A stretch of 64,000 nucleotides of DNA, taken from assembly GCA_937949995.1 (NCBI GenBank), contig CALFEO010000025.1, forward strand, positions 1 through 64,000, given 5' to 3'. The notes under the pieces are model-generated. The model ran no database searches. It saw only the letters and a program-made list of their open reading frames with translations, and was not told where the DNA came from. Shown one piece after another: positions 14,789 to 23,817 of the stretch (position 1 is the stretch's first letter; every line of letters starts with the position of its first letter). Origin of the DNA: an uncultured bacterium. GTDB taxonomy: Bacteria; Patescibacteriota; Patescibacteriia; 2-12-FULL-60-25. The position numbers were made by a program, and so were the translations under genes.

Positions 14789-17464
14789 ATGAGCTATAAA
14801 GATTTGCCCAAAGCCTACGAGGCAAAGGACGTTGAAGACGGTATCTACAAACGCTGGGAAGAGTCCGGTTTTTTTAATCCCGACAAACTGCCGGAGCGCA
14901 ATCAAAATGGAGCTCCGTTTTGCATTTCCATGCCTCCTCCGAACGTAACCGGCGTTTTGCACTTGGGTCACGCCTTGGAAAATGCTCTTATGGATACCAT
15001 GATTCGCTTTCAGAGAATGCGCGGTTTGCGCGCGGTCATTATCCCCGGAACCGATCACGCAGCTATAGCAACGCAGGCTAAAGTTGAAAAAATGTTAATG
15101 GATGATGGCGTGGAATATCCGCGAGAAGAATTTGGCAGGGAAAAACTACTGGAAAAAATTCGTGAATTCGCGGAACAATCAAAATCGACAATTATAAGCC
15201 AGATTCGCAAAGTTGGTACAAGTTGCGATTGGTCACGTTTAGCATACACTTTTGATCAGGGTCGCAACAATGCTGTTATAGAACTCTTTACTCGAATGTA
15301 TAACGACGGCCTCATCTACCGCGGCTACCGTGTTGTTAACTGGACTGTAAGGGGCCGGTGCACCTGCTCTGATGATGAAATTATCTATGTAGATCGCAAA
15401 GCCAAGTTATATACTTTTAAGTACGGTAAAGATTTTCCAATAATTATCGCTACAACTCGTCCCGAAACAAAACTCGGAGATACGGCCGTTGCTGTACATC
15501 CAAACGACGATCGCTACAAGCAATATATCGGTCAAACCTTCTCGGTAGATGTTGGAGCCGCAAAACCTCTCGAAATAAAAGTCATAGCCGATGAGGAAGT
15601 TGATCCTAATTTCGGTACAGGCGCTCTCGGAGTCACGCCTGCACATAGTGCGGTCGACTTTGCAATGTACGAAAAGCAAAAAGCCAAAGGCGATCCGATT
15701 AACATAATTCCCGTTATCGGTGAAGATGGAAAGATGACTTCAGAGGCGGGGAGTGCCTATGAAGGTTTGTCTGTCGAAGAGGCTCGTGAAAAATTTGTGC
15801 AATATCTTAAAGACAATGGCTTGCTGATAAAGGAAGAAGAAATTGACCAATCTGTTGGCACCCATGAGCGCTATGAAGACGTCATAGAAGTTATTCCCAA
15901 AACCCAATGGTGGCTTGATGTTTCCAAAGAAATCCCAGGGAAGAGAAAAAGTCTTCGCGACTTAATGCGCGACGCTCTAACAACGGGACTAGATGGCGAC
16001 GAAAGCAAAAAAGTCACGATCACTCCAGATCGCTTTACCAAATTATATCTCGACCGTGTCAATAATCTCCGCGATTGGTGCCTTTCACGGCAAATTTGGT
16101 GGGGTCACCGCATACCTGTTTGGTACAAAGGCGAAGAAATGCAGGTTTCTGCCGAATCTCCTGGTGAAGGATGGGAGCAAGATCCGGATACTTTGGACAC
16201 CTGGTTTTCTTCCGGTTCTTGGACATTTTCGACTCTTGGTTGGCCTAATGAAACGAACGACCTCGATACTTTTCATCCAACGGCATGGATGCAAATGGGC
16301 TATGAAATTTTATATCTCTGGCTCATGCGCATGGTTTTAACAAGTACTTATCTTTTTAACGACATTCCTTTTAAGGACGCGTACATTCACGGTATTTTAC
16401 GCGACAAGGACGGCAAAAAGTTTTCCAAATCATCCGGCAATGGCATTGATCCCATCGAAGTCATCAACGAATACGGTTCTGATGCTCTTCGCATCAGCTT
16501 GCTATTCGGTATTTCACCCGGCAACGACTCACGTTATTATACTGAAAAGATCGAAAGCGGCCGCAACTTCGCCAACAAACTCTGGAACATCTCCCGCTTC
16601 ATACTAACGAACATCGAACCACGAACCACGAACAATGATTCTTCCGAAAGCGAAATACGAAATTCGAAATACGAAATTCGAACTCTAGCCGATGAGTGGA
16701 TCATTAATCGCTTAAACGAGGTTGTCGTTTCAGTCACAAACAAGTTGGAAAGCTATCAATTCTCTCCGGCCGGTGAAGAGCTTCGCGATTTCACTTGGAA
16801 CGATTTGGCTGATTGGTATTTGGAGATAGCTAAAGTTGAAGGCAACAAGTCTGATATTCTTATTCATATCTTACGCATCATCCTCAAGCTATGGCATCCT
16901 TTTATGCCTTTTGTTACCGAGCACATCTGGAGCCGATTCAACGAAGATCAACTCATCGTCGCCGAGTGGCCATTGACATCGTCAAACGTCGAAAGTCAAA
17001 CGTCGAATGAGTTTGAAATACTGAGGCAATTGGTTACAGACCTGCGTCGCTTGCGTTCTGAGCAAAATATTGAACCCGTCAAGAAAGTTGATTTTATTGT
17101 TGTCGCGGACCAAAGTCAGCGTCAGCTCATAGAACAAAATCTCGAAGTCATCAAATCGCTCGCCCGAGCTGAATCAATCGAGCTCGCGGAATCAATCCCC
17201 GAAGGCTGGGCAACGGACGTCTCCGGTACGATGACCATTGGCTTAAATCTCGCCGGCGCCGTGGATCTTGAGGCTGAAAAGGCAAAATTGCAAAAAGAGA
17301 TAGGGGAGCTTGAGCCTTACATAAAATCCACCGAAGCCAAACTCGCCAATACCGAATTCACCTCCAAAGCTCCGGAAAAGGTCGTTGCCGAAATGCGCGC
17401 CAAACTCAACGAAGCCAAACAAAAACAACAAGCCTTGGAACAAAGATTGCAGATGATGGGCTGA
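14789..17464 (+). CDS. valS: Valine--tRNA ligase, with repeat-derived inserts
   Basis: Charges tRNA-Val. The 891-residue class I synthetase has PPPNVTGVLHLGH (HIGH motif, residues 58-61), the connective editing domain, KFSKS near residue 545 (the KMSKS loop, with K-F-S-K-S), an anticodon-binding domain and a C-terminal coiled coil (EAEKAKLQKEIGELEP). The start at 14789 is chosen for homology and promoter spacing; a longer frame begins 57 nt upstream. Two stretches do not belong to the family: residues about 605-634 (from CGAAATACGAAATTCG-type words) and about 730-740 (from GTCAAACGTCGAA words). Both match intergenic repeats found elsewhere in the window, in frame and without stops. Confidence 0.97.
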   Translation: MSYKDLPKAYEAKDVEDGIYKRWEESGFFNPDKLPERNQNGAPFCISMPPPNVTGVLHLGHALENALMDTMIRFQRMRGLRAVIIPGTDHAAIATQAKVEKMLMDDGVEYPREEFGREKLLEKIREFAEQSKSTIISQIRKVGTSCDWSRLAYTFDQGRNNAVIELFTRMYNDGLIYRGYRVVNWTVRGRCTCSDDEIIYVDRKAKLYTFKYGKDFPIIIATTRPETKLGDTAVAVHPNDDRYKQYIGQTFSVDVGAAKPLEIKVIADEEVDPNFGTGALGVTPAHSAVDFAMYEKQKAKGDPINIIPVIGEDGKMTSEAGSAYEGLSVEEAREKFVQYLKDNGLLIKEEEIDQSVGTHERYEDVIEVIPKTQWWLDVSKEIPGKRKSLRDLMRDALTTGLDGDESKKVTITPDRFTKLYLDRVNNLRDWCLSRQIWWGHRIPVWYKGEEMQVSAESPGEGWEQDPDTLDTWFSSGSWTFSTLGWPNETNDLDTFHPTAWMQMGYEILYLWLMRMVLTSTYLFNDIPFKDAYIHGILRDKDGKKFSKSSGNGIDPIEVINEYGSDALRISLLFGISPGNDSRYYTEKIESGRNFANKLWNISRFILTNIEPRTTNNDSSESEIRNSKYEIRTLADEWIINRLNEVVVSVTNKLESYQFSPAGEELRDFTWNDLADWYLEIAKVEGNKSDILIHILRIILKLWHPFMPFVTEHIWSRFNEDQLIVAEWPLTSSNVESQTSNEFEILRQLVTDLRRLRSEQNIEPVKKVDFIVVADQSQRQLIEQNLEVIKSLARAESIELAESIPEGWATDVSGTMTIGLNLAGAVDLEAEKAKLQKEIGELEPYIKSTEAKLANTEFTSKAPEKVVAEMRAKLNEAKQKQQALEQRLQMMG
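16605..16690. repeat. Family I repeat words inside valS
   Basis: CGAACCACGAACCACGAAC followed by GAAATACGAAATTCGAAAT type words, matching the intergenic copy at 17779-17850. It replaces the linker between catalytic and anticodon domains. Confidence 0.75.
16979..17006. repeat. Family J repeat words inside valS
   Basis: Two iterations of GTCAAACGTCGAA, the complement of the GACGTTTGACG words seen at 5815-5838 and 19176-19210. Confidence 0.65.
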
Positions 17465-17477
17465 TTATTTCAACTGT

Positions 17478-17760
17478 TTTGTCATTTCTACGCCCTAGGC
17501 ACATACGCCTCAGGCGTAGACCCCGAGCGCAGTCGAGGGGGAGAAATCTCCGCTTGTAAAACTTAAGCTGGTAAACTTCTTTCGTCATTTCGAACGCACG
17601 TGAGAAATCTCCGCTTGTAAAACTTAAGCTGGTAATAACAGTGGAGATTTCTCACATCCGATTCGAAATGACAAACCATAGTTGGTTCGGCTAGTGGCTA
17701 GCAGCTAGTAGCTTATATAAGTGGAGATTTCTCACATCCGATGCGCCTAGGGCGTAGAAA
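17478..17760. repeat. Family G and H repeats
   Basis: Family G: TTGTCATTTC ends with GTGAGAAATCTCC and complements, in three tandem and inverted arrangements. Embedded is family H (GCTAGTGGCTAGCAGCTAG at 17690-17715). Further G copies are at 34724-34770 and 55241-55330. Confidence 0.75.
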
Positions 17761-17778
17761 TGACAAGGTGGGGGTTTT

Positions 17779-17850
17779 ATTCGAAATACCTGCCCGCAAT
17801 GCTTCGCAATGCGTTGCGGGCGGGCGAAATTCGAAATACGAAATTCGATT
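17779..17850. repeat. Family I repeat with central palindrome
   Basis: ATTCGAAATA words flank a hairpin CCCGCAATGC / GCGTTGCGGG, ending in CGAAATACGAAATTCG. No gene lies in 17465-17899. Confidence 0.7.
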
Positions 17851-17864
17851 AGAATCACGATTTT

Positions 17865-17893
17865 TTGCATTTTATCGCCATTTTCGCTATTAT
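17865..17893 (+). promoter_or_regulatory. tyrS promoter
   Basis: TTGCAT at 17865-17870, 17-nt spacer, TATTAT at 17888-17893, then 6 nt to the ATG. Predicts a leaderless mRNA. Confidence 0.7.
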
Positions 17894-17899
17894 TCCTCC

Positions 17900-19132
17900 A
17901 TGACTAAAGTAAATACAGACAAAGCGAGTGTAACCAAAGCCTTAACCAGAGCTGTTGAAAATGCTTATCCGAATCAAAAAGCTTTTGCTTCGGCTTTAAG
18001 CTCGGGCAAACGCCTTACCGCATACCTCGGCATCGACCCCACCGGGCCTTCTTTGCATTTGGGGCACGCCATCGCCATGCGCAAACTTCGTGAATTGCAA
18101 AACATGGGCCATCGCATCATTTTGCTTATCGGCGATTTTACGGCCATGATCGGCGATCCAACCGATAAAGGCGCGGTGCGCAAAAAGCTTGCTCGCGAAC
18201 AAGTTTTGGAAAACTGTAAAAATTACCGCGAACAAGCCGGTAAAATTTTGGATATGGATGGTTCGGTCACAGGTAATCCCGTCGAAATGAAATACAACAA
18301 CGAGTGGCTTGGCGCCATGTCTTTCGCTGATGTTTTGGAATTGTCATCCAACTTCACGGTTCAACAGATGCTCGAACGCGACATGTTCGCCCGTCGCATG
18401 AAAGAAACTCCACCCAAACCCATCTACATTCACGAATTCATGTATCCTTTGATGCAGGCTTATGATTCGGTAGCCATGGATGTTGATATTGAAATCGGCG
18501 GTAATGATCAAACCTTTAACATGCTTGCGGGTCGTAATCTTCTCAAATCTCTCAAAAACAAAGAGAAGTTCGTCTTAACCTGCAAACTGCTCACCGACCC
18601 AACCGGTAAAAAAATGGGCAAAAGCGAAGGCAACATGATTACTCTTGATGACAAGCCCGAAGATATGTTCGGCAAAGTCATGAGCTGGACTGATGGCATG
18701 ATTGAACCCGGCTTTGAGCTTTGTACCGATGTTTCCGACAAAGAAATCAAAGACATGGTCAAAAAGATGGCAACCGGCGAAAATCCCATGCAATTCAAGC
18801 GTTTGCTTGCCCGCACTATCGTCGGAGCGTGGCACAGTCAAGAAGCGGCCGTAAAAGCCGAAGAATATTTTAACAATCTTTTCAAAAAACATTCCCTTCC
18901 CGATGAAATGCCCGAGTTTAAAGTCAAATCCACCAAAAAGAACATAATCGATCTTCTCGTTGATTCCGGCCTCGCCACCTCCAAAACCGACGCGCGCCGT
19001 CAAATCAGCCAAGGTGCGGTTCGTATCTCGGGCGATGTCATCAAAGATGAAACTGTGGAAATCGCCATCACCGCCAAAGGCGTCATCCTTCAAAAAGGAA
19101 AAAGAAGTTTTGTAAAAATAAGCAAATCTTAA
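17900..19132 (+). CDS. tyrS: Tyrosine--tRNA ligase
   Basis: Charges tRNA-Tyr. The 410-residue class I enzyme has the signature YLGIDPTGPSLHLGH (near residue 40), a KMGKS loop (KKMGKSEGN, near residue 240) and a C-terminal S4 RNA-binding domain (from about residue 345). The frame stays open 159 nt further upstream through repeat sequence, but promoter spacing and homology place the start at 17900. Forms a synthetase run with valS before and argS after; each is separated by repeats. Confidence 0.97.
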   Translation: MTKVNTDKASVTKALTRAVENAYPNQKAFASALSSGKRLTAYLGIDPTGPSLHLGHAIAMRKLRELQNMGHRIILLIGDFTAMIGDPTDKGAVRKKLAREQVLENCKNYREQAGKILDMDGSVTGNPVEMKYNNEWLGAMSFADVLELSSNFTVQQMLERDMFARRMKETPPKPIYIHEFMYPLMQAYDSVAMDVDIEIGGNDQTFNMLAGRNLLKSLKNKEKFVLTCKLLTDPTGKKMGKSEGNMITLDDKPEDMFGKVMSWTDGMIEPGFELCTDVSDKEIKDMVKKMATGENPMQFKRLLARTIVGAWHSQEAAVKAEEYFNNLFKKHSLPDEMPEFKVKSTKKNIIDLLVDSGLATSKTDARRQISQGAVRISGDVIKDETVEIAITAKGVILQKGKRSFVKISKS

Positions 19133-19135
19133 AGT

Positions 19136-19210
19136 CAAAAAGTCATAACGTCATAACGTTGTAAAGTCGTAACATTAGTTTGACGTTTGACGTTTGACGT
19201 TTGACGTTAT
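19136..19210. repeat. Repeat words between tyrS and argS
   Basis: ATAACGTCATAACGTTG words followed by four iterations of GTTTGACGTTTGACG (family J), ending 2 nt before the argS ATG. Confidence 0.7.
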
Positions 19211-19211
19211 T

Positions 19212-21083
19212 ATGTACACACTAGAAGCTTTACGCTCCAATATCGCTCGTATCATCAGCGAGATAACCGAAACAACCATCTCCATAGATGAAATCGCCTC
19301 GCCCCCCAAACCGGAGATGGGTGACTTTGCTTTTGGTTGTTTTAAGTTGGCTAAAGAGCGAGGCAAAAATCCCGCCGAGTTGGCAAAAGAGATTGCCGGT
19401 AAAATTAAATCCGGAGGTGATGTTATCGAATCAGTCTCAGCTTTGGGGCCGTATATTAATTTTACTTTAAATACTCCGCTTTTGGCTCATCGTGTATTGC
19501 ACGAGGTTTTGGAAAGAGGGGATAAATACGGAGTTTCTGTCATTGGAGCCGGTAAAGAAATAATGCTGGAGTATGCCAACTTAAATTCACATAAAGAATT
19601 TCACGTCGGGCATTTGCGCAACATCCTTTACGGATTATCCATTGATCGTATCCTGGATTTCTCCGGTCATAAAAGTATCCCCGTGTCTTACATCAACGAC
19701 ATGGGCGTGAACGTATCCAAATGCATCTGGCTGTTGGTTCGCCAAACATCCGCAAAAATCGAGCAACAACCTCCCGAGGTTAAAAAAGGTGAAAAAGCCA
19801 AGCCTTTTGTAGCTATGCCCGAAAATATTTGGGCTTCTCATGTAATCGCCAATCTGACTTTGGAATGGGCTCGCCAAATTATCGAAAGCGTGGATCTATC
19901 CGATCGCACGGGTAAATACTTGGGCAATATTTATGCCGAATCGACCAAAGTTCTCGCGGAAAATGAAGATTTTAAACAAGAAGTATCTTACATTCAAGCC
20001 AAGTTGGAAGCCGGTGATCCGGCTTGGAAACTGTTGTGGCAAGAAACACGGCGCTGGAGTTTGCAAGAATTGTATCGTTATTTACAGGATTTTGGAGTTG
20101 TCTTAAAAAGGCAGTATCTGGAAAGTGAGTTTCTTGAGCAAAGTAAAGAAATCGTGGATCGTCTCATTAAAGATGGCCTGGCCATTGAATCCGAAGGCGC
20201 GATAATTATCGATTTGGATGCTTATCCGGATCCGGAAATTCAACAACAAAAACTTGGCGTCTTCATGCTCCGCAAATCCGATGGCAACATGCTTTATGCC
20301 ACCAAGGATATTCCTTTGGCTGAAAAAAAACTCGAAGAATATCCCAAGATGCATGAAAGCTTGTTGGTTGTTGATGCGCGTCAGTCGCATTATTTCAAAC
20401 AATTGTTCGCGGTCTTAAAGATAATGGGTTATAAAATTCCGCTCAAGCATCTGAGTTTCGAGTTTGTGACATTGCCCGAGGGTGCCATGAGCAGCCGTAA
20501 GGGTACGGTTATTACTCTGCAGGATTTTATCGCCCGCGCCATCGAATTGGCGAAAAATGAAATCATTTCCCGTCACAAAGATTGGAATCAAGGGAAAGTC
20601 GATCACACCGCTTGGTGCATAGCCATGGGTGGTATCGTTTTTACAATTCTCAAACAAGATCCCGAGAAAATCATTACTTTCGAGATGGAAAAAGCTCTGT
20701 CTTTCGAAGGTGATACCGGCCCTTATGTGCAGTATTCAATTACGCGTTTGAATTCGATTTTGGAAAAAGCAAAAATAACATCTTTATCCGATTTAAAAGG
20801 TGATGCGGAATTTTGCGTCGAAAGTGCCGAAAAGCGGTTAATTTTAGCTTTAGCCCGCTTGCCCGAAGCCGTCGAACGTTCAGCTGTCGAGTACAAGCCC
20901 TCCATTTTGGCTCATTGGTGTTTGGATACGGCATCAGCGGTTAATGCTTTCTATCGTGATATGCCGGTTATGGATGCTCCTCCCGAAGTTCGCGCAGCCA
21001 GATTGCGTTTGGTTGCAGCCGCGAAATTATCTTTACAAAACGGCTTAAGACTTTTGGCCGTACCCGTACCGGATGCCATGTAA
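19212..21083 (+). CDS. argS: Arginine--tRNA ligase
   Basis: Charges tRNA-Arg; needs the tRNA for amino-acid activation. The 623-residue protein has the N-terminal Add-1 domain, EYANLNSHKEFHVGHLRN (HIGH as HVGH, near residue 127), the RKGTVI region of the KMSKS-like loop and the C-terminal DALR anticodon-binding helices. Start ATG at 19212 abuts the family J words. Its last codons overlap a possible ATG of the next gene, so argS heads an operon with the histidine kinase, bactofilin and kinase-like genes. Confidence 0.97.
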   Translation: MYTLEALRSNIARIISEITETTISIDEIASPPKPEMGDFAFGCFKLAKERGKNPAELAKEIAGKIKSGGDVIESVSALGPYINFTLNTPLLAHRVLHEVLERGDKYGVSVIGAGKEIMLEYANLNSHKEFHVGHLRNILYGLSIDRILDFSGHKSIPVSYINDMGVNVSKCIWLLVRQTSAKIEQQPPEVKKGEKAKPFVAMPENIWASHVIANLTLEWARQIIESVDLSDRTGKYLGNIYAESTKVLAENEDFKQEVSYIQAKLEAGDPAWKLLWQETRRWSLQELYRYLQDFGVVLKRQYLESEFLEQSKEIVDRLIKDGLAIESEGAIIIDLDAYPDPEIQQQKLGVFMLRKSDGNMLYATKDIPLAEKKLEEYPKMHESLLVVDARQSHYFKQLFAVLKIMGYKIPLKHLSFEFVTLPEGAMSSRKGTVITLQDFIARAIELAKNEIISRHKDWNQGKVDHTAWCIAMGGIVFTILKQDPEKIITFEMEKALSFEGDTGPYVQYSITRLNSILEKAKITSLSDLKGDAEFCVESAEKRLILALARLPEAVERSAVEYKPSILAHWCLDTASAVNAFYRDMPVMDAPPEVRAARLRLVAAAKLSLQNGLRLLAVPVPDAM

Positions 21084-21084
21084 T

Positions 21085-21810
21085 ATGTCTCAAAAATCGC
21101 CAAACAGCATTCTGATCACTTCGCTCATGGCGCATGAGCTTAAAGGACCCATCGGAGCCATCCGCGCGGCAGCCTCATTATTGGCGGCCGGTTCCTATGG
21201 CAAGCTTCCTAAACAGGCGGAAGAAACAGCTCATCTGATACAAAACGCCGCGGATCGTCTCTTAAGTCAAACCGAGTCATATATGCAAATTATGCAACTG
21301 ACTTGCGGTGATTATCAAGTCAGGCCGGAAGCTTGCGATGCCAATGATTTAATCAACAAGCTCATCGCCGAATGGCGTCCGCAATTCAAAATAGCCAAGC
21401 TCAAACTTGTACACGAATCCGAAAAAATCCCATCGTTGATATTGCTGGATAAGGCTGTTCTTTCTCATGTTATCTACAATCTGTTGGGTAATGCCGTTAA
21501 GTACACTCGTACCGGATCAATCCATATAAAAACCGCATGGAAAAAAGATCTTCTCACAATCAAAATCACGGATACGGGAATAGGCATGTTACCCGTATGT
21601 AAAAAGAGTTTATTCACAAGCCCTGTACCGCGAGAAAAAAATCCCCATAACGACAATTGCGGTCTGGGGTTGGGTTTGTATATATCCGCCGAACTCATCA
21701 AAGCATCCAAAGGCAAAATTAAAGGGTTGAGCCAAGGCCCAAACAAAGGGTCTACATTTATTGTTCAATTGCCGGCCATCAAAGTTGACGCGCTTCATAC
21801 CGGCAGATAA
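21085..21810 (+). CDS. Soluble sensor histidine kinase
   Basis: A 241-residue protein with HisKA and HATPase_c domains and nothing else. The phospho-acceptor motif is MAHELKGPIGAIRAA near residue 16. The N box is LSHVIYNLLGNAVKY, followed by DTGIGML (G1) and GLGLGLYISAEL (G2). There is no TM helix or input domain, and no response regulator lies nearby, so its signal may come from a partner protein. ATG at 21085 lies 1 nt after the argS stop; an overlapping ATG at 21073 is possible. The gene is followed 12 nt later by a bactofilin, which hints at a link with cell-surface or shape control. Confidence 0.9.
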   Translation: MSQKSPNSILITSLMAHELKGPIGAIRAAASLLAAGSYGKLPKQAEETAHLIQNAADRLLSQTESYMQIMQLTCGDYQVRPEACDANDLINKLIAEWRPQFKIAKLKLVHESEKIPSLILLDKAVLSHVIYNLLGNAVKYTRTGSIHIKTAWKKDLLTIKITDTGIGMLPVCKKSLFTSPVPREKNPHNDNCGLGLGLYISAELIKASKGKIKGLSQGPNKGSTFIVQLPAIKVDALHTGR

Positions 21811-21822
21811 GGTTGTTTTACT

Positions 21823-22329
21823 ATGTCACTTTTTGGAGCTCCACAAACAGAGGAGGGGAACAATTCCCCGATCAGTACCCCGGTCGGTTCAATTCCGCCG
21901 GTTCATTCGCCATCTTCCAAAAATCCGCCGGCCACGGTTATTGCCGGAGGTGTTCGTTTGGAAGGTGAGTTTAAGAGTCAGGGCGATGTGCAAATAGAGG
22001 GAGAGGTTGTTGGTACACTCGAAACAAACGCCACTTTAAGTGTCGGCACCGATGCTAAGGTCAAAGCCGGAGTCAAAGCTGAGAATGCGGTTGTTGCCGG
22101 TCAAATAATCGGCAATGTTACGGTTGCGCGTCGCTTGGAATTAAAATCCACCGCCAAGATAGTTGGCGAAATAACCTGCGCAACAATCGTTGTCGAGGCC
22201 GGAGCCGCTGTCGAGGGCAATCTGAAGTGCGGTGCCGGCAAGGAGCAAAATTCTTTCAAGCAAGATGCTTCGCCCGCCAAAGCGGATAATTCCGCCAAGC
22301 CCGCATCGCCGGATGCCAAGGCATCTTAA
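21823..22329 (+). CDS. Bactofilin (polymer-forming cytoskeletal protein)
   Basis: Bactofilins polymerise into filaments without nucleotide and scaffold envelope enzymes. The 168-residue protein has a disordered Pro/Ser N-terminus, a beta-helical core (residues 37-135) with repeating G-x-V-x-A-x-x units such as GDVQIEGEVVGTLETNA and IVGEITCATIVVEAGAAVEG, and a disordered Ala/Lys/Ser tail. It lies between the soluble kinase and the DAGK-like gene in one operon. Confidence 0.92.
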   Translation: MSLFGAPQTEEGNNSPISTPVGSIPPVHSPSSKNPPATVIAGGVRLEGEFKSQGDVQIEGEVVGTLETNATLSVGTDAKVKAGVKAENAVVAGQIIGNVTVARRLELKSTAKIVGEITCATIVVEAGAAVEGNLKCGAGKEQNSFKQDASPAKADNSAKPASPDAKAS

Positions 22330-22359
22330 TTTGCCAAGGCTGATTGAGGGGCATTGCCT

Positions 22360-23139
22360 ATGAATCCGGCGTATGCCTACATTTACGACGATTTTTTAAC
22401 AGATCGTCGTTATCAAGACATAATAGCCGCTTTGGAAACGCGGCTGTCAAGCATGGGCTTATCCGGCCGAATCGGTCGCTTGGCCTTGTTTAGAAGCGCC
22501 AAGGAAATGGTGCAAAATTTTGTTGATGGAGGCGCGACCAACATCATCATCGTTGGCAATGATGATACTTTAAATAAAGTAATGTGGTTCTTGCCGGATC
22601 TGCCTGTGGTCGTCGGCTATATTCCCGTTGCCGAACCGGCCGACGTGGCAACGCTTCTCAATGTTCCCGTGGGTCTCGAGGCCTGCAGTACTATCGGAGC
22701 TCGCCTTATCGAGTCTCTGGATATGGGCAAACTGGGCGACCGCTATTTTTTAACCGAAGCTGTTTTTGAAAATACAACCGCCGCCTTGCAAATCGGCAAT
22801 GACTATCGTTTATCGCTGATTCATGGCGGTACAATTAAAATCCGTAATTTGGGCGGAGTTGGCAAAAACAGCTATTCTCTGGCCAATGCCAGAGACGGTC
22901 TTTTGGATGTTATTATGCTGCCAAGCGAAAAAATCAAGGCGCAAAAAAGTTTATGGAACAGATTGGTTTCTCCAAAAATCTCACCCACGACACTTTCTTT
23001 AAGTCACGGTCAAATCATTTCCGAGCAACCGGTCGAGGTTCGTGCCGATCGTTTTGCTCTAAACGGCTTTAACTTTACCATCCAAGCCATCCCTCAAAAA
23101 TTAAAAATCATCACCGGCCGCATGCGCCGCCTCGGCTAA
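22360..23139 (+). CDS. Diacylglycerol-kinase-like protein with altered motif
   Basis: A 259-residue soluble protein resembling the DAGK/YegS/sphingosine kinase catalytic domain. The usual GGDGTVNEV reads GNDDTLNKVMWFL near residue 66, so two of the glycines that cradle the nucleotide are changed. Later DGLLDV and the C-terminal beta sandwich (VEVRADRFALNGFNFTIQA) fit the family. It may phosphorylate a lipid weakly or not at all. An in-frame TTG lies two codons upstream; the ATG is preferred. Last gene of the argS operon. Confidence 0.75.
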   Translation: MNPAYAYIYDDFLTDRRYQDIIAALETRLSSMGLSGRIGRLALFRSAKEMVQNFVDGGATNIIIVGNDDTLNKVMWFLPDLPVVVGYIPVAEPADVATLLNVPVGLEACSTIGARLIESLDMGKLGDRYFLTEAVFENTTAALQIGNDYRLSLIHGGTIKIRNLGGVGKNSYSLANARDGLLDVIMLPSEKIKAQKSLWNRLVSPKISPTTLSLSHGQIISEQPVEVRADRFALNGFNFTIQAIPQKLKIITGRMRRLG

Positions 23140-23157
23140 GAACGGTTCGTCAAATTT

Positions 23158-23241
23158 AGGTAAAAGTTCATCAAGTATAAAGTTCGTCAAGAGGAGCTTA
23201 AGTTACTCTTGATGAACTTTAGTCTTTAAACTTGATGAACT
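23158..23241. repeat. Family B hairpin repeat
   Basis: Two AGTTCATCAAG-type arms facing ACTCTTGATGAACT and ACTTGATGAACT. Part of the block duplicated at 10515-10685. Confidence 0.75.
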
Positions 23242-23243
23242 AC

Positions 23244-23266
23244 AAAAACTCGCCTAAACGAGTTTT
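23244..23266. terminator. Terminator of tRNA-Val(TAC)
   Basis: AAAACTCG / CGAGTTTT palindrome downstream of the reverse-strand tRNA; same sequence as at 10581-10604 apart from the loop. Confidence 0.85.
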
Positions 23267-23272
23267 TTTGCA

Positions 23273-23349
23273 GTGGTGGACGCTGAAGGATTCGAACCTT
23301 CGACCCTCTCGGTGTAAACGAGATACTCTAACCAGCTGAGCTAAGCGTC
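23273..23349 (-). tRNA. tRNA-Val(TAC)
   Basis: Acceptor GGACGCT/AGCGTCC, D arm GCTC/GAGT, anticodon stem TCTCG/CGAGA with loop TTTACAC (anticodon TAC), T arm GAAGG TTCGAAT CCTTC, discriminator A and encoded CCA. Confidence 0.93.
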
Positions 23350-23354
23350 CCAAC

Positions 23355-23475
23355 TTAATTCCAAATGCCAAATTACGAATGCCAAATATCGGTAACCCGA
23401 TGGGTTTTAAATTATATCAATAAAATAAGCGCAGCGTTACAATAATTTGGCATTAGGCATTAGTCATTTGGCATT
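23355..23475. repeat. Hairpin repeat of CCAAATGCCAAAT words
   Basis: Left arm CCAAATGCCAAATTACGAA and right arm TTTGGCATTAGGCATTAG face each other across about 50 bp. Same architecture as the other families but the only copy seen here. Confidence 0.65.
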
Positions 23476-23513
23476 GAAAACAGCAGTTAGGATATTATAC
23501 CATTCCCGCGATC

Positions 23514-23542
23514 TTGCCAAGTTTGAGGTTATTTGGTACTGT
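23514..23542 (+). promoter_or_regulatory. tRNA-Leu promoter
   Basis: TTGCCA at 23514-23519, 17-nt spacer, TACTGT at 23537-23542, 23 nt before the mature tRNA. Confidence 0.7.
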
Positions 23543-23565
23543 TTTGCTCACAATCAACCATTCAT

Positions 23566-23651
23566 GCACGGGTGGCGGAATGGTATACGCGCTAGCTTGA
23601 GGTGCTAGTGGGAGCAATCCCTTGGAGGTTCAAGTCCTCTTCCGTGCACCA
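23566..23651 (+). tRNA. tRNA-Leu(GAG), copy 1
   Basis: Class II tRNA with a long variable arm (GTGGGAGCAATCCCTT), acceptor GCACGGG pairing with TCCGTGC, anticodon loop TTGAGGT (anticodon GAG) and encoded CCA. An identical gene is at 25695-25780; together with 12 nt of 5' flank they form a 98-bp direct repeat. Confidence 0.95.
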
Positions 23652-23817
23652 GAATAACTTTTTTGCAGTTGATCGTCTCGTCATCGCTCGTGACCTTACT
23701 AAATCTAAGAAAATCGGATATTGAGGCAATGGCGATTACGAAGTGAAACTAGAAAAGGAAGAAGAAATTAGGCAAGTTTCGAGCTTATCAAATAAAGTTA
23801 CGCTAACAAATAACAAT

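Noticed and set aside
17741..17899. 53-codon N-terminal extension of tyrS
   Set aside because: It translates intergenic repeat sequence; the promoter lies after it and homology begins at 17900.
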